From assembly GCF_907165205.1 (NCBI RefSeq), contig NC_058194.1:2542824-2606823 (forward strand): DNA of 64,000 bases, in the 5' to 3' direction. Position 1 is the first letter of the stretch. Each line of letters begins with the position of its first letter. The translations under genes and the position numbers were made by a program. Under the pieces are notes generated by a model. It was not told where the DNA came from. It saw only the letters and a program-made list of their open reading frames with translations, and ran no database searches. This DNA is from Coccinella septempunctata. Taxonomy: Eukaryota; Arthropoda; Insecta; Coleoptera; Coccinellidae. Positions 48,829 to 60,900 of the stretch are shown here, one piece after another.

Positions 48829-48928
48829 TGTTAGGTTTGGTTGAATCAAAAAGTAAGTATAATACACTCCATATCCTAAGACAGTAGTAGGACACCCTGA
48901 TTTGTATGCGGAGGAGCAAATAGGTCAT
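46061..48928 (-). CDS. Endonuclease-reverse transcriptase ORF2 of CR1/Jockey-type element (copy 2)
   Basis: 955 codons with the same 37-codon satellite-derived extension; the element's own ATG is at 48817. Domain order is endonuclease (about 38-250), linker, reverse transcriptase (about 500-760) and a C-terminal region. Protein differences from the copy at 23716 are V for L at 117, R for K at 704 and F for L at 954. All RT catalytic aspartates are kept, and so is the unusual TCIANVF box. With no frame damage it could still encode RT, but with no 5' UTR or ORF1 it is unlikely to be autonomous. Confidence 0.88.
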   Translation of the reverse strand: MTYLLLRIQIRVSYYCLRIWSVLYLLFDSTKPNNLTIMNMNIQSISKKVDQFNSYMAELNPDVVCLTEHWLRKGHMDVLNMQNYRVASSLCRENSIHGGTMILVKDGLKYRNLSELVSSTIEKHIEISAVELNKRKLVVIALYRPPTGDFDLFVNVVDKMLSEVAERFPAHEVYLAGDFNIDFLVESNDMRDLLNLLKSHGLAITSTLPTRVTKTSSTCIANVFTNKDLDNIKVRTINMHMSDHRAQLLAITEKRIKKEKVKKIKIRDISDHNVQIYKQKLLSYRWLDILREKSSEEMFNTIYEIILKDYNECFPVRYRPEKSKNNYYFTDVQIRMKNRLDALAVRAATTKSDEDYRVYNNYKRLFHQEIAESIKQRNASFIENSENKQKAIWHLIRTETNKKRKSSAKTSLCAENLNTYFCELGETVAESIPVSEIRPEDFLKNVKIDNSKSCYFRPTTPEEIEAIIGNLKKKSATDVDDFSVELLKKIKRELSDPLSFVVNKCMEEGVFPAVLKRAKVVPVHKGGDADQEQNYRPISILPVLSKVLEMAIKERLVDFFEKNKFFSDHQHGYRGGRSVVTAIWEVLKLTAAAWDGNDIAELLCVDLSKAFDTVDHGTLLEKLFYYGVRGIPLKLIASYLSEREQLVTWLNEQSTSRKIKIGVPQGSVLGPILFLIFINDLIWNISFYGAVLFADDTSVMLRGRSVDEIRTKAEKLLEDIGKWFQANRLKMNESKTQQLTFSHALDQRASVKFLGVHLESGLGWRTNIDGLVAKLSVAVYSIRRVKMCTTYEMARLTYFANFHSVASYAILFWGSSSEAQRVLLLQKRAIRALFGLGPRDSCREAFRAGGILTVPSIFISSTLKYVHANIRNFPRNMQRHPYGTRNRTALEIPFHRLTSSQQFVDYWGAVLYNSIPDTIKRLNATRFDREIKRALLKTTVYSLKEFLDRPSFFFT

Positions 48929-51900
48929 TTTAGGGGGTCTAAGCCCTTGCTCATTTTTGACCCAAAAAAATCGAGATTCTCGATATTTAGTTGTTGAGCT
49001 GGAATGGAAGCCTGATCAATGCTGATTACGAAACCGGAAATCCCAATTGGATCAGAGGAATATAACAAGAGATATTGCAGATTGAAATTTGCAACTTTTG
49101 AAAAATGCCATTTTCAAGATGAAAATCTGAACGGAGAGAGATAGGCTTTCAGGAATACTTGCTATAGGTTCAGCATATTCGAAAACCTATATTTTCATGA
49201 TGAACTTTCAAATATCGGACGTTGTTTGAAGAAAGATCGAGTTTATTGTTTTTCCATTTTTCATTTTCCAGTTCAATTTGAACTGCTCTCTGGAGTGCAA
49301 TTCTCTATTGAATCATCAACTGTTTAGTTTGGTGGAATCAACGAAGTGAGTATCATACACTCCATATCCTAAGACAGTAGTTGAACTTCCTGATTTTCAG
49401 GCAGAAGAGCAAATAGGTCATTTTGGGGGGGTCTAACCCCTAGCTCATTTTTGACCCAAAAAATCGAGATTTTCGATATTTAGTTTTTGTGCTGAAATGG
49501 AAGCCTTATCAATGCTGATTACGAAACCGGAAATCCCAATCGGATCAGACGAATATAACAAGAGATATTGCAGATTGAAATTTTCAACTTTTGAAAAATG
49601 ACATTTCCGAAATGAAAATCTGAACGGTGAGAGATAGGCTTTCGAGAATGCTCGCAATGGATTCAGCTTATTTGAAAACCTATATTTTCATGATGAACTT
49701 TCAAATATCTGACTTTGTTTGAAAAAAAATCGAATTTATTTTTTTTCCATTTTTCATTTTCCAGTTCACTTTGAACTGCTACTGGAGTGCAATTCTCTAT
49801 TGAATCATCAACTGTTAGGTTTGGTTGAATCAAAAAAGTAAGTACTATACACTCCATATCCTAAGACAGTAGTAGGACACCCTGATATTTATGCAGAGGA
49901 GCAAATAGGTCATTTTAGGGGGCTCTAAGCCCTTGCTCATTTTTGACCCAAAAAATCGAGATTTTCGATATTTAGTTTCTGAGCTGGAATGGAAGCCTAA
50001 TCAATGCTGATTACGAAACCGGAAATCCCAATTGGATCAGACGAATATAACAAGAGATATTGCAGATTGAAATTTTCAACTTTTGAAAAATGACATTTCC
50101 GAAATGAAAATCTGAACGGTGAGAGATAGGCTTTTGGGAATGCTCGCAATGGATTTAGCTTATTTGAAGACCTATATTTTCATATCAAACTTTCAAATAT
50201 CTGGCTTCGTTTAAAAAAAAATCGAATCTATTTTTTTTCCATTTTTTATTTTCCAGTTCACTTTGAACTGCTCTCTGGAGTGCAATTCTCTATCAAATCA
50301 TCAACTGTTAGGTTTGGTTGAATCAAAAAAGTAAGTATTATACACTCTATATCCTAAAACAGTAGTAGGACACCCTGATTTGTATGCAGAGGAGCAAATA
50401 GGTCATTTTAGGGGGGTCTAAGCCCTTGCTCATTTTTGACCCAAAAAATCGAGATTTTCGATATTTAGTTTCTAAGCTGGAATGGAAGCCTTATCAATGC
50501 TGATTACGAAACCGGAAATCCCAATTGGATCAGACGAATATAACAAGAGATATTGCAGATTGAAATTTGCAACTTTTGAAATATGACATTTCCAAAATGA
50601 AAATCTGAACGGTGAGAGATAGGCTTTCGAGAATGCTCGCAATTGATTCAGCTTATTTGAAAACCTATATTTTCATGATAAACATTCAAATATCTGAGTT
50701 CGTTTGAAAAAAAAATCGAATTTATTGTTTTTCCATTTTTCATTTACCAGTTCACTTTGAACTGCTCTCTGGAGTGCAATTCTCTATCAAATCATCAACT
50801 GTTAGGTTTGGTTGAATCAAAAAAGTAAGTATTATACACTCTATATCCTAAAACAGTAGTAGGACACCCTGATTTGTATGCAGAGGAGCAAATAGGTCAT
50901 TTTAGGGGGGTCTAAGCCCTTGCTCATTTTTGACCCAAAAAAACGAGATTTTCGATATTTAGTTGTTGAGCTGGAATGGAAGCCTGATCAATGCTGATTA
51001 TGAAACCGGAAATCCGAATTTGATCAAACGAATAAAACAAGAGATATTGCAGATTGAAATTTTCAACTTTTGGAAAATGACATTTCCAAAATGAAAATCT
51101 GAACGGTGAGAAATAGGCTTTCAGGAATACTTGCTATAGATTCAGCATATTCCAAAATCTATATTTTCATGATGAACCTTCAAATATCCGACGTTGTTTA
51201 AAGAAAAATCGAATTTATTGTTTTTCCATTTTTCCTTTTCCAGTTCAATTTGAACTGCTCTCTGGAGTGCAATTCTCTATTGAACCATCAACTGTTAGGT
51301 TTGGTTGAATCAAAAAAGTAAGTACTATACACTCCATATCTTAAGACAGTAGTAGGACACCCTGATTTTTATGCAGAGGAGCAAATAGGTCATTTTAGGG
51401 GGGTCTAAGCCCTTGCTCATTTTTGACCCAAAAAATCGAGATTTTCGATATTTAGTTTATGAGCTGGAATGGAAGCCTGATCAATGCTGATCACGAAACC
51501 AGAAATCTAAATTGGATCAGACGAATATAACAAGAGATATTGCAGATTGAAATTTTCAACTTTTGAAAAATGACATTTCCAAAATGAAAATCTGAACGGT
51601 GAGAGATAGGCTTTTGGGAATGCTCGCAATGCATTCAGCTTATCTGAAAACCTATATTTTCATATCAAACTTTCAAATATCTGGCTTCGTTAAAAAAAAA
51701 ATCGAATCTATTGTTTTTCCATTTTTCATTTTCCAGTTCACTTTGAACTGCTCTCTGGAGTGCAATTCTCTATTGAATCATCAACTGTTAGGTTTGGTTG
51801 AATCAAAAAAGTAAGTTCTATACACTTCATATCCTAAGACAGTAGTAGGACACCCTGATTTTTATGCAGAGGAGCAAATAGGTCAGTTTAGGGGGTCTAA

Positions 51901-54900
51901 GCCCTTGCTCATTTTTGACCCAAAAAATCGAGATTTTCGATACCTAGTTTTTGAGCTGGAATGAAAGCCTTATCAATGCTGATTATGAAACCGGAAATCC
52001 GAATTGGATCAAACGAATAAAACAAGAGATATTGCAGATTGAAATTTTCAACTTTTGGAAAATGACATTTCCAAAATGAAAATCTGAACGGTGAGAAATA
52101 GGCTTTTGAGAATACTTGCAATGGATTCAGCTTATTTGAAAACCTATATTTTCATATCAAACATTCAAATATCTGAGTTCGTTTGAAAAAAAATCGAATT
52201 TATTGTTTTTCCATTTTTCATTTACCAGTTCACTTTGAACTGCTCTCTGGACTGCAATTCTCTATTAAATCATCTACTGTTAGGTTCGGTTGAATCAAAA
52301 AAGTAAGTTTTATACACTCCATATCCTAAAACAGTAGTAGGACACCCTGATTTGTATGCAGAGGAGCAAATAGGTCATTTTAGGGGGGTCTAAGCCCTTG
52401 CTCATTTTTGACCCAAAAAATCGAGATTTTCGATATTTAGTTGTTGAGCTGGAATGGAAGCCTGATCAATGCTGATTACGAAACCGGAAATGCCAATTGG
52501 ATCAGACGAATATAACAAGAGATATTGCAGATTGAAATTTTCAACTTTTGGAAAATTACATTTCCAAAATGAAAATCTGAACGGTGAGAAATAGGCTTTC
52601 AGGAATACTTGCTATAGATTCAGCATATTCGAAAATCTATATTTTCATGATGAACCTTCAAATATCCGACGTTGTTTAAAGAAAAATCGAATTTATTGTT
52701 TTTCCATTTTTCCTTTTCCAGTTCAATTTGAACTGCTCTCTGGAGTGCAATTCTCTATTGAACCATCAACTGTTAGGTTTGGTTGAATCAAAAAAGTAAG
52801 TACTATACACTCCATATCTTAAGACAGTAGTAGGACACCCTGATTTTTATGCAGAGGAGCAAATAGGTCATTTTAGGGGGGTCTAAGCCCTTGCTCATTT
52901 TTGACCCAAAAAATCGAGATTTTCGATATTTAGTTTATGAGCTGGAATGGAAGCCTGATCAATGCTGATCACGAAACCAGAAATCCAAATTGGATCAGAC
53001 GAATATAACAAGAGATATTGCAGATTGAAATTTTCAACTTTTGAAAAATGACATTTCCAAAATGAAAATCTGAACGGTGAGAGATAGGCTTTTGGGAATG
53101 CTCGCAATGGATTCAGCTTATTTGAAAACTTATATTTTCATATCAAACTTTCAAATATCTGGCTTCGTTAAAAAAAAATCGAATCTATTGTTTTTCCATT
53201 TTTCATTTTCCAGTTCACTTTGAACTGCTCTCTGGAGTGCAATTCTCTATTGAATCATCAACTGTTAGGTTTGGTTGAATCAAAAAAGTAAGTTCTATAC
53301 ACTCCATATCCTGAGACAGTAGTAGGACACCCTGATTTTTATGCAGAGGAGCAAATAGGTCATTTTAGGGGGGTCTAAGCCCTTGCTCATTTTTGACCCA
53401 AAAAATCGAGATTTTCGATATTTAGTTTTTGAGCTGGAATGAAAGCCTTATCAATGCTAATTATGAAACCGGAAATCCGAATTGGATCAAACGAATAAAA
53501 CAAGAGATATTGCAGATTGAAATTTTCAACTTTTGAAAAATGACATTTCCAAAATGAAAATCTGAACGGTGAGAGATAGGCTTTTGGGAATGCTCGCAAT
53601 GGATTCAGCTTATTTGAAAACCTATATTTTCATGATAAACATTCAAATATCTGAGTTCGTTAAAAAAAAAATCGAATTTATTATTTTTCCATTTTTCATT
53701 TTCCAGTTCACATTGAACTGCTCTCTGGAGTGCAATTCTCTATTGAATCATCAACTGTTAGGTTTGGTTGAATCAAAAAAGTAAGTACTATACACTCCAT
53801 ATCCTAAGACAGTAGTAGGACACCCTGATTTTTATGCAGAGGAGCAAATAGGTCATTTTAGGGGGGTCTAAGCCCTTGCTCATTTTTGACCCAAAAAATC
53901 GAGATTTTCGATATTTAGTTTTTGAGCTGGAATGAAAGCCTTATCAATGCTGATTATGAAACCGGAAATCCGAATTTGATCAAACGAATAAAACAAGAGA
54001 TATTGCAGATTGAAATTTTCAACTTTTGGAAAATGACATTTCCAAAATGAAAATCTGAACGGTGAGAAATAGGCTTTCAGGAATACTTGCTATTTATTCA
54101 GCATATTCGAAAATCTATATTTTCATATCAAACATTCAAATATCTGAGTTCGTTTGAAAAAAAATCGAATTTATTGTTTTTCCATTTTTCATTTTCCAGT
54201 TCACTTTGAACTGCTCTCTGGAGTGCAATTCTCTATTGAATCATCAACTGTTAGGTTTGGTTGAATCAAAAAAGTAAGTTCTATACACTCCATATCCTGA
54301 GACAGTAGTAGGACACCCTGATTTTTATGCAGAGGAGCAAATAGGTCATTTTAGGGGGGTCTAAGCCCTTGCTCATTTTTGACCCAAAAAATCGAGATTT
54401 TCGATATTTAGTTTTTGAGCTGGAATGAAAGCCTTATCAATGCTAATTATGAAACCGGAAATCCGAATTGGATCAAACGAATAAAACAAGAGATATTGCA
54501 GATTGAAATTTTCAACTTTTGAAAAATGACATTTCCAAAATGAAAATCTGAACGGTGAGAGATAGGCTTTTGGGAATGCTCGCAATGGATTCAGCTTATT
54601 TGAAAACCTATATTTTCATGATAAACATTCAAATATCTGAGTTCGTTAAAAAAAAAATCGAATTTATTATTTTTCCATTTTTCATTTTCCAGTTCACATT
54701 GAACTGCTCTCTGGAGTGCAATTCTCTATTGAATCATCAACTGTTAGGTTTGGTTGAATCAAAAAGTAAGTACTATACACTCCATATCCTAAGACAGTAG
54801 TAGGACACCCTGATTTTTATGCAGAGGAGCAAATAGGTCATTTTAGGGGGGTCTAAGCCCTTGCTCATTTTTGACCCAAAAAATCGAGATTTTCGATATT

Positions 54901-57900
54901 AAGTTTTTGAGCTGGAATGAAAGCCTTATCAATGCTGATTATGAAACCGGAAATCCGAATTTGATCAAACGAATAAAACAAGAGATATTGCAGATTGAAA
55001 TTTTCAACTTTTGGAAAATGACATTTCCAAAATGAAAATCTGAACGGTGAGAAATAGGCTTTCAGGAATACTTGCTATAGATTCAGCATATTCGAAAATC
55101 TATATTTTCATGATGAACCTTCAAATATCCGACGTTGTTTAAAGAAAAATCGAATTTATTGTTTTTCCATTTTTCCTTTTCCAGTTCAATTTGAACTGCT
55201 CTCTGGAGTGCAATTCTCTATTGAACCATCAACTGTTAGGTTTGGTTGAATCAAAAAAGTAAGTACTATACACTCCATATCTTAAGACAGTAGTAGGACA
55301 CCCTGATTTTTATGCAGAGGAGCAAATAGGTCATTTTAGGGGGGTCTAAGCCCTTGCTCATTTTTGACCCAAAAAATCGAGATTTTCGATATTTAGTTTA
55401 TGAGCTGGAATGGAAGCCTGATCAATGCTGATCACGAAACCAGAAATCTAAATTGGATCAGACGAATATAACAAGAGATATTGCAGATTGAAATTTTCAA
55501 CTTTTGAAAAATGACATTTCCAAAATGAAAATCTGAACGGTGAGAGATAGGCTTTTGGGAATGCTCGCAATGGATTCAGCTTATTTGAAAACCTATATTT
55601 TCATATCAAACTTTCAAATATCTGGCTTCGTTAAAAAAAAAAATCGAATCTATTGTTTTTCCATTTTTCATTTTCCAGTTCACTTTGAACTGCTCTCTGG
55701 AGTGCAATTCTCTATTGAATCATCAACTGTTAGGTTTGGTTGAATCAAAAAAGTAAGTTCTATACACTCCATATCCTAAGACAGTAGTAGGACACCCTGA
55801 TTTTTATGCAGAGGAGCAAATAGGTCATTTTAGGGGGTCTAAGCCCTTGCTCATTTTTGACCCAAAAAATCGAGATTTTCGATACCTAGTTTTTGAGCTG
55901 GAATGAAAGCCTTATCAATGCTGATTATGAAACCGGAAATCCGAATTGGATCAAACGAATAAAACAAGAGATATTGCAGATTGAAATTTTCAACTTTTGG
56001 AAAATGACATTTCCAAAATGAAAATCTGAACGGTGAGAAATAGGCTTTTGAGAATACTTGCAATGGATTCAGCTTATTCGAAAACCTATATTTTCATATC
56101 AAACATTCAAATATCTGAGTTCGTTTGAAAAAAAATCGAATTTATTGTTTTTCCATTTTTCATTTACCAGTTCACTTTGAACTGCTCTCTGGACTGCAAT
56201 TCTCTATTAAATCATCTACTGTTAGGTTCGGTTGAATCAAAAAAGTAAGTATTATACACTCCATATCCTAAAACAGTAGTAGGACACCCTGATTTGTATG
56301 CAGAGGAGCAAATAGGTCATTTTAGGGGGGTCTAAGCCCTTGCTCATTTTTGACCCAAAAAATCGAGATTTTCGATATTTAGTTGTTGAGCTGGAATGGA
56401 AGCCTGATCAATGCTGATTACGAAACCGGAAATGCCAATTGGATCAGACGAATATAACAAGAGATATTGCAGATTGAAATTTTCAACTTTTGGAAAATTA
56501 CATTTCCAAAATGAAAATCTGAACGGTGAGAAATAGGCTTTCAGGAATACTTGCTATAGATTCAGCATATTCGAAAATCTATATTTTCATGATGAACCTT
56601 CAAATATCCGACGTTGTTTAAAGAAAAATCGAATTTATTGTTTTTCCATTTTTCCTTTTCCAGTTCAATTTGAACTGCTCTCTGGAGTGCAATTCTCTAT
56701 TGAACCATCAACTGTTAGGTTTGGTTGAATCAAAAAAGTAAGTACTATACACTCCATATCTTAAGACAGTAGTAGGACACCCTGATTTTTATGCAGAGGA
56801 GCAAATAGGTCATTTTAGGGGGGTCTAAGCCCTTGCTCATTTTTGACCCAAAAAATCGAGATTTTCGATATTTAGTTTATGAGCTGGAATGGAAGCCTGA
56901 TCAATGCTGATCACGAAACCAGAAATCCAAATTGGATCAGACGAATATAACAAGAGATATTGCAGATTGAAATTTTCAACTTTTGAAAAATGACATTTCC
57001 AAAATGAAAATCTGAACGGTGAGAGATAGGCTTTTGGGAATGCTCGCAATGGATTCAGCTTATTTGAAAACTTATATTTTCATATCAAACTTTCAAATAT
57101 CTGGCTTCGTTAAAAAAAAATCGAATCTATTGTTTTTCCATTTTTCATTTTCCAGTTCACTTTGAACTGCTCTCTGGAGTGCAATTCTCTATTGAATCAT
57201 CAACTGTTAGGTTTGGTTGAATCAAAAAAGTAAGTTCTATACACTCCATATCCTGAGACAGTAGTAGGACACCCTGATTTTTATGCAGAGGAGCAAATAG
57301 GTCATTTTAGGGAGGTCTAAGCCCTTGCTCATTTTTGACCCAAAAAATCGAGATTTTCGATATTTAGTTTTTGAGCTGGAATGAAAGCCTTATCAATGCT
57401 AATTATGAAACCGGAAATCCGAATTGGATCAAACGAATAAAACAAGAGATATTGCAGATTGAAATTTTCAACTTTTGGAAAATGACATTTCCAAAATGAA
57501 AATCTGAACGGTGAGAAATAGGCTTTTGAAAATACTTGCAATGGATTCAGCTTATTTGAAAACCCATATTTTCATATCAAACATTCAAATATCTGAGTTC
57601 GTTTGAAAAAAATCGAATTTATTGTTTTTCCATTTTTCATTTTCCAGTTCACTTTGAACTGCTACTGGAGTGCAATTCTCTATTGAATCATCAACTGTTA
57701 GGTTTGGTTGAATCAAAAAAGTAAGAACTATACACTCCATATCCTAAGACAGTAGTAGGACACCCTGATTTGTATGCAGAGGAGCAAATAGGTCATTTTA
57801 GGGGGGTCTAAGCCCTTGCTCATTTTTGACCCAAGAAATCGAGATTTTCTATATTTAGTTGTTGAGCTGCAATGGAAGCCTGATCAATGCTGATTACGAA

Positions 57901-60900
57901 ACCGGAAATCCCAATTGGATCAGAGGAATATAAGAAGAGATATTGCAGATTGAAATTTTCAACTTTTGAAAAATGACATTTCCAAAATGAAAATCTGAAC
58001 GGTGAGAGATAGGCTTTTGGGAATGCTCGCAATGGATTCAGCTTATTTGAAAACCTATATTTTTATATCAAACTTTCAAATATCTGGCTTCGTTTAAAAA
58101 AAAAATCGAATCTATTGTTTTTCCATTTTTCATTTTCCAGTTCACTTTGAACTGCTCTCTGGAGTGCAATTCTCTATTGAATCATCAACTGTTAGGTTTG
58201 TTTGAATCAAAAAGTAAGTATTATACACTCCATATTCTAAGACAGTAGTAGGACACCCTGATTTGTATGCGGAGGAGCGAATAGGTCATTTTAGGGGGTC
58301 TAAGCCCTTGCTCATTTTTGACCCAAAAAAATCGGGATTTTCGATATTTAGTTGTTGAGCTGCAATGGAAGCCTGATCAATGCTGATTACGAAACCGGAA
58401 ATCCCAATTGGATCAGAGGAATATAACAAGAGATATTGCAGATTGAAATTTGCAACTTTTGAAAAATGCCCTTTTCAAAATGAAAATCTGAACGGAGAGA
58501 GATAGGCTTTCAGGAATACTTGCTATAGGTTCAGCATATTCGAAAACTTATATTTTCATGATGAACTTTCAAATATCGGACGTTCTTTGAAGAAAAATCG
58601 AATTTATTGTTTTTCCATTTTTCATTTTCCAGTTCAATTTGAACTGCTCTCTGGAGTGCAATTCTCTATTGAATCATCAACTGTTTAGTTTGGTGGAATC
58701 AACAAAGTAAGTTTCATACACTCCATATCCTAAGACAGTAGTTGAACTTCCTGATTTTCAGGCAGAAGAGCAAATAGGTCATTTCAGGGGAGTCTAACCC
58801 CTTGCTCATTTTTGACCGAAAAAATCGAGATTTTCGATATTTAGTTTTTGAGCTGAAATAGAAGCCTTATCAATGCTGATTACGAAACCGGAAATCCCAA
58901 TCGGATCAGACGAATATAACAAGAGATATTGCAGATTGAAATTTTCAACTTTTGAAAAATGACATTTCCGAAATGAAAATCTGAACGGTGAGAGATAGGC
59001 TTTCGAGAATGCTCGCAATGGATTCAGCTTATTTGAAAACCTATATTTTCATGATGAACTTTCAAATATCTGACTTTGTTTGAAAAAAAATCGAATTTAT
59101 TTTTTTTCCATTTTTCATTTTCCAGTTCACTTTGAACTGCTACTGGAGTGCAATTCTCTATTGAATCATCAACTGTTAGGTTTGGTTGAATCAAAAAAGT
59201 AAGTAATATATACTCCATATCCTAAGACAGTAGTAGGACACCCTGATATTTATGCAGAGGAGCAAATAGGTCATTTTAGGGGGCTCTAAGCCCTTGCTCA
59301 TTTTTGACCCAAAAAATCGAGATTTTCGATATTTAGTTTCTGAGCTGGAATGGAAGCCTAATCAATGCTGATTACGAAACCGGAAATCCCAATTGGATCA
59401 GACGAATATAACAAGAGATATTGCAGATTGAAATTTTCAACTTTTGAAAAATGACATTTCCGAAATGAAAATCTGAACGTTGAGAGATAGGCTTTTGGGA
59501 ATGCTCGCAAAGGATTTAGCTTATTTGAAGACCTATATTTTCATATCAAACTTTCAAATATCTGGCTTCGTTTTAAAAAAAATCGAATCTATTGTTTTTC
59601 CATTTTTTATTTTCCAGTTCACTTTGAACTGCTCTCTGGAGTGCAATTCTCTATCAAATCATCAACTGTTAGGTTTGGTTGAATCAAAAAAGTAAGTACT
59701 ATACACTCCATATCCTAAGACAGTAGTAGGACACCCTGATTTTTATGCAGAGGAGCAAATAGGTCATTTTAGGGGGGTCTAAGCCCTTGCTCGTTTTTGA
59801 CCCAAAAAATCGAGATTTTCGATATTTAGTTTTTGAGCTGGAATGGAAGCCTTATCAATGCTGATTCCGAAACCGGAAAGCCCAATTGGATCAAACGAAT
59901 ATAACAAGAGATATTGCAGATTGAAATTTGCAACTTTTGAAAAATGCCATTTTCAAGATGAAAATCTGAACGGAGAGAGATAGACTTTCAGGAATACTTG
60001 CTATAGATTCAGCATATTCGAAAACCTATATTTTCATGATGAACTTTCAAATATCCGACGTTGTTTAAAGAAAAATCGAATTTATTGTTTTTCCATTTTT
60101 CATTTTCCAGTTCAATTTGAACTGCTCTCTGGAGTGCAATTCTCTATTGAACCATCAACTGTTAGGTTTGGTTGAATCAAAAAAGTAAGTACTATACACT
60201 CCATATCTTAAGACAGTAGTAGGACACCCTGATTTTTATGCAGAGGAGCAAATAGGTCATTTTAGGGGGGTCTAAGCCCTTGCTCATTTTTGACCCAAAA
60301 AATCGAGATTTTCGATATTTAGTTTATGAGCTGGAATGGAAGCCTGATCAATGCTGATCACGAAACCAGAAATCTAAATTGGATCAGACGAATATAACAA
60401 GAGATATTGCAGATTGAAATTTTCAACTTTTGAAAAATGACATTTCCAAAATGAAAATCTGAACGGTGAGAGATAGGCTTTTGGGAATGCTCGCAATGGA
60501 TTCAGCTTATTTGAAAACCTATATTTTCATATCAAACTTTCAAATATCTGGCTTCGTTAAAAAAAAAAATCGAATCTATTGTTTTTCCATTTTTCATTTT
60601 CCAGTTCACTTTGAACTGCTCTCTGGAGTGCAATTCTCTGTTGAATCATCAACTGTTAGGTTTGGTTGAATCAAAAAAGTAAGTTCTATACACTCCATAT
60701 CCTAAGACAGTAGTAGGACACCCTGATTTTTATGCAGAGGAGCAAATAGGTCAGTTTAGGGGGTCTAAGCCCTTGCTCATTTTTGACCCAAAAAATCGAG
60801 ATTTTCGATACCTAGTTTTTGAGCTGGAATGAAAGCCTTATCAATGCTGATTATGAAACCGGAAATCCGAATTGGATCAAACGAATAAAACAAGAGATAT

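Larger units (their letters stand above)
34962..50998 (+). repeat. Segmental duplication copy 2 (about 16.0 kb)
   Basis: Counterpart of 14611-28653 with the same two retroelement insertions at the same sites. It is longer by 1994 bp because it holds an extra inverted-plus-direct satellite cycle (about 39658-41651). The left boundary is near AGCAAATAGG at 34962, inside a class B monomer. The right boundary is at GCTGAT, 50998. Very few base differences in the retroelement portions indicate recent duplication. Confidence 0.9.
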
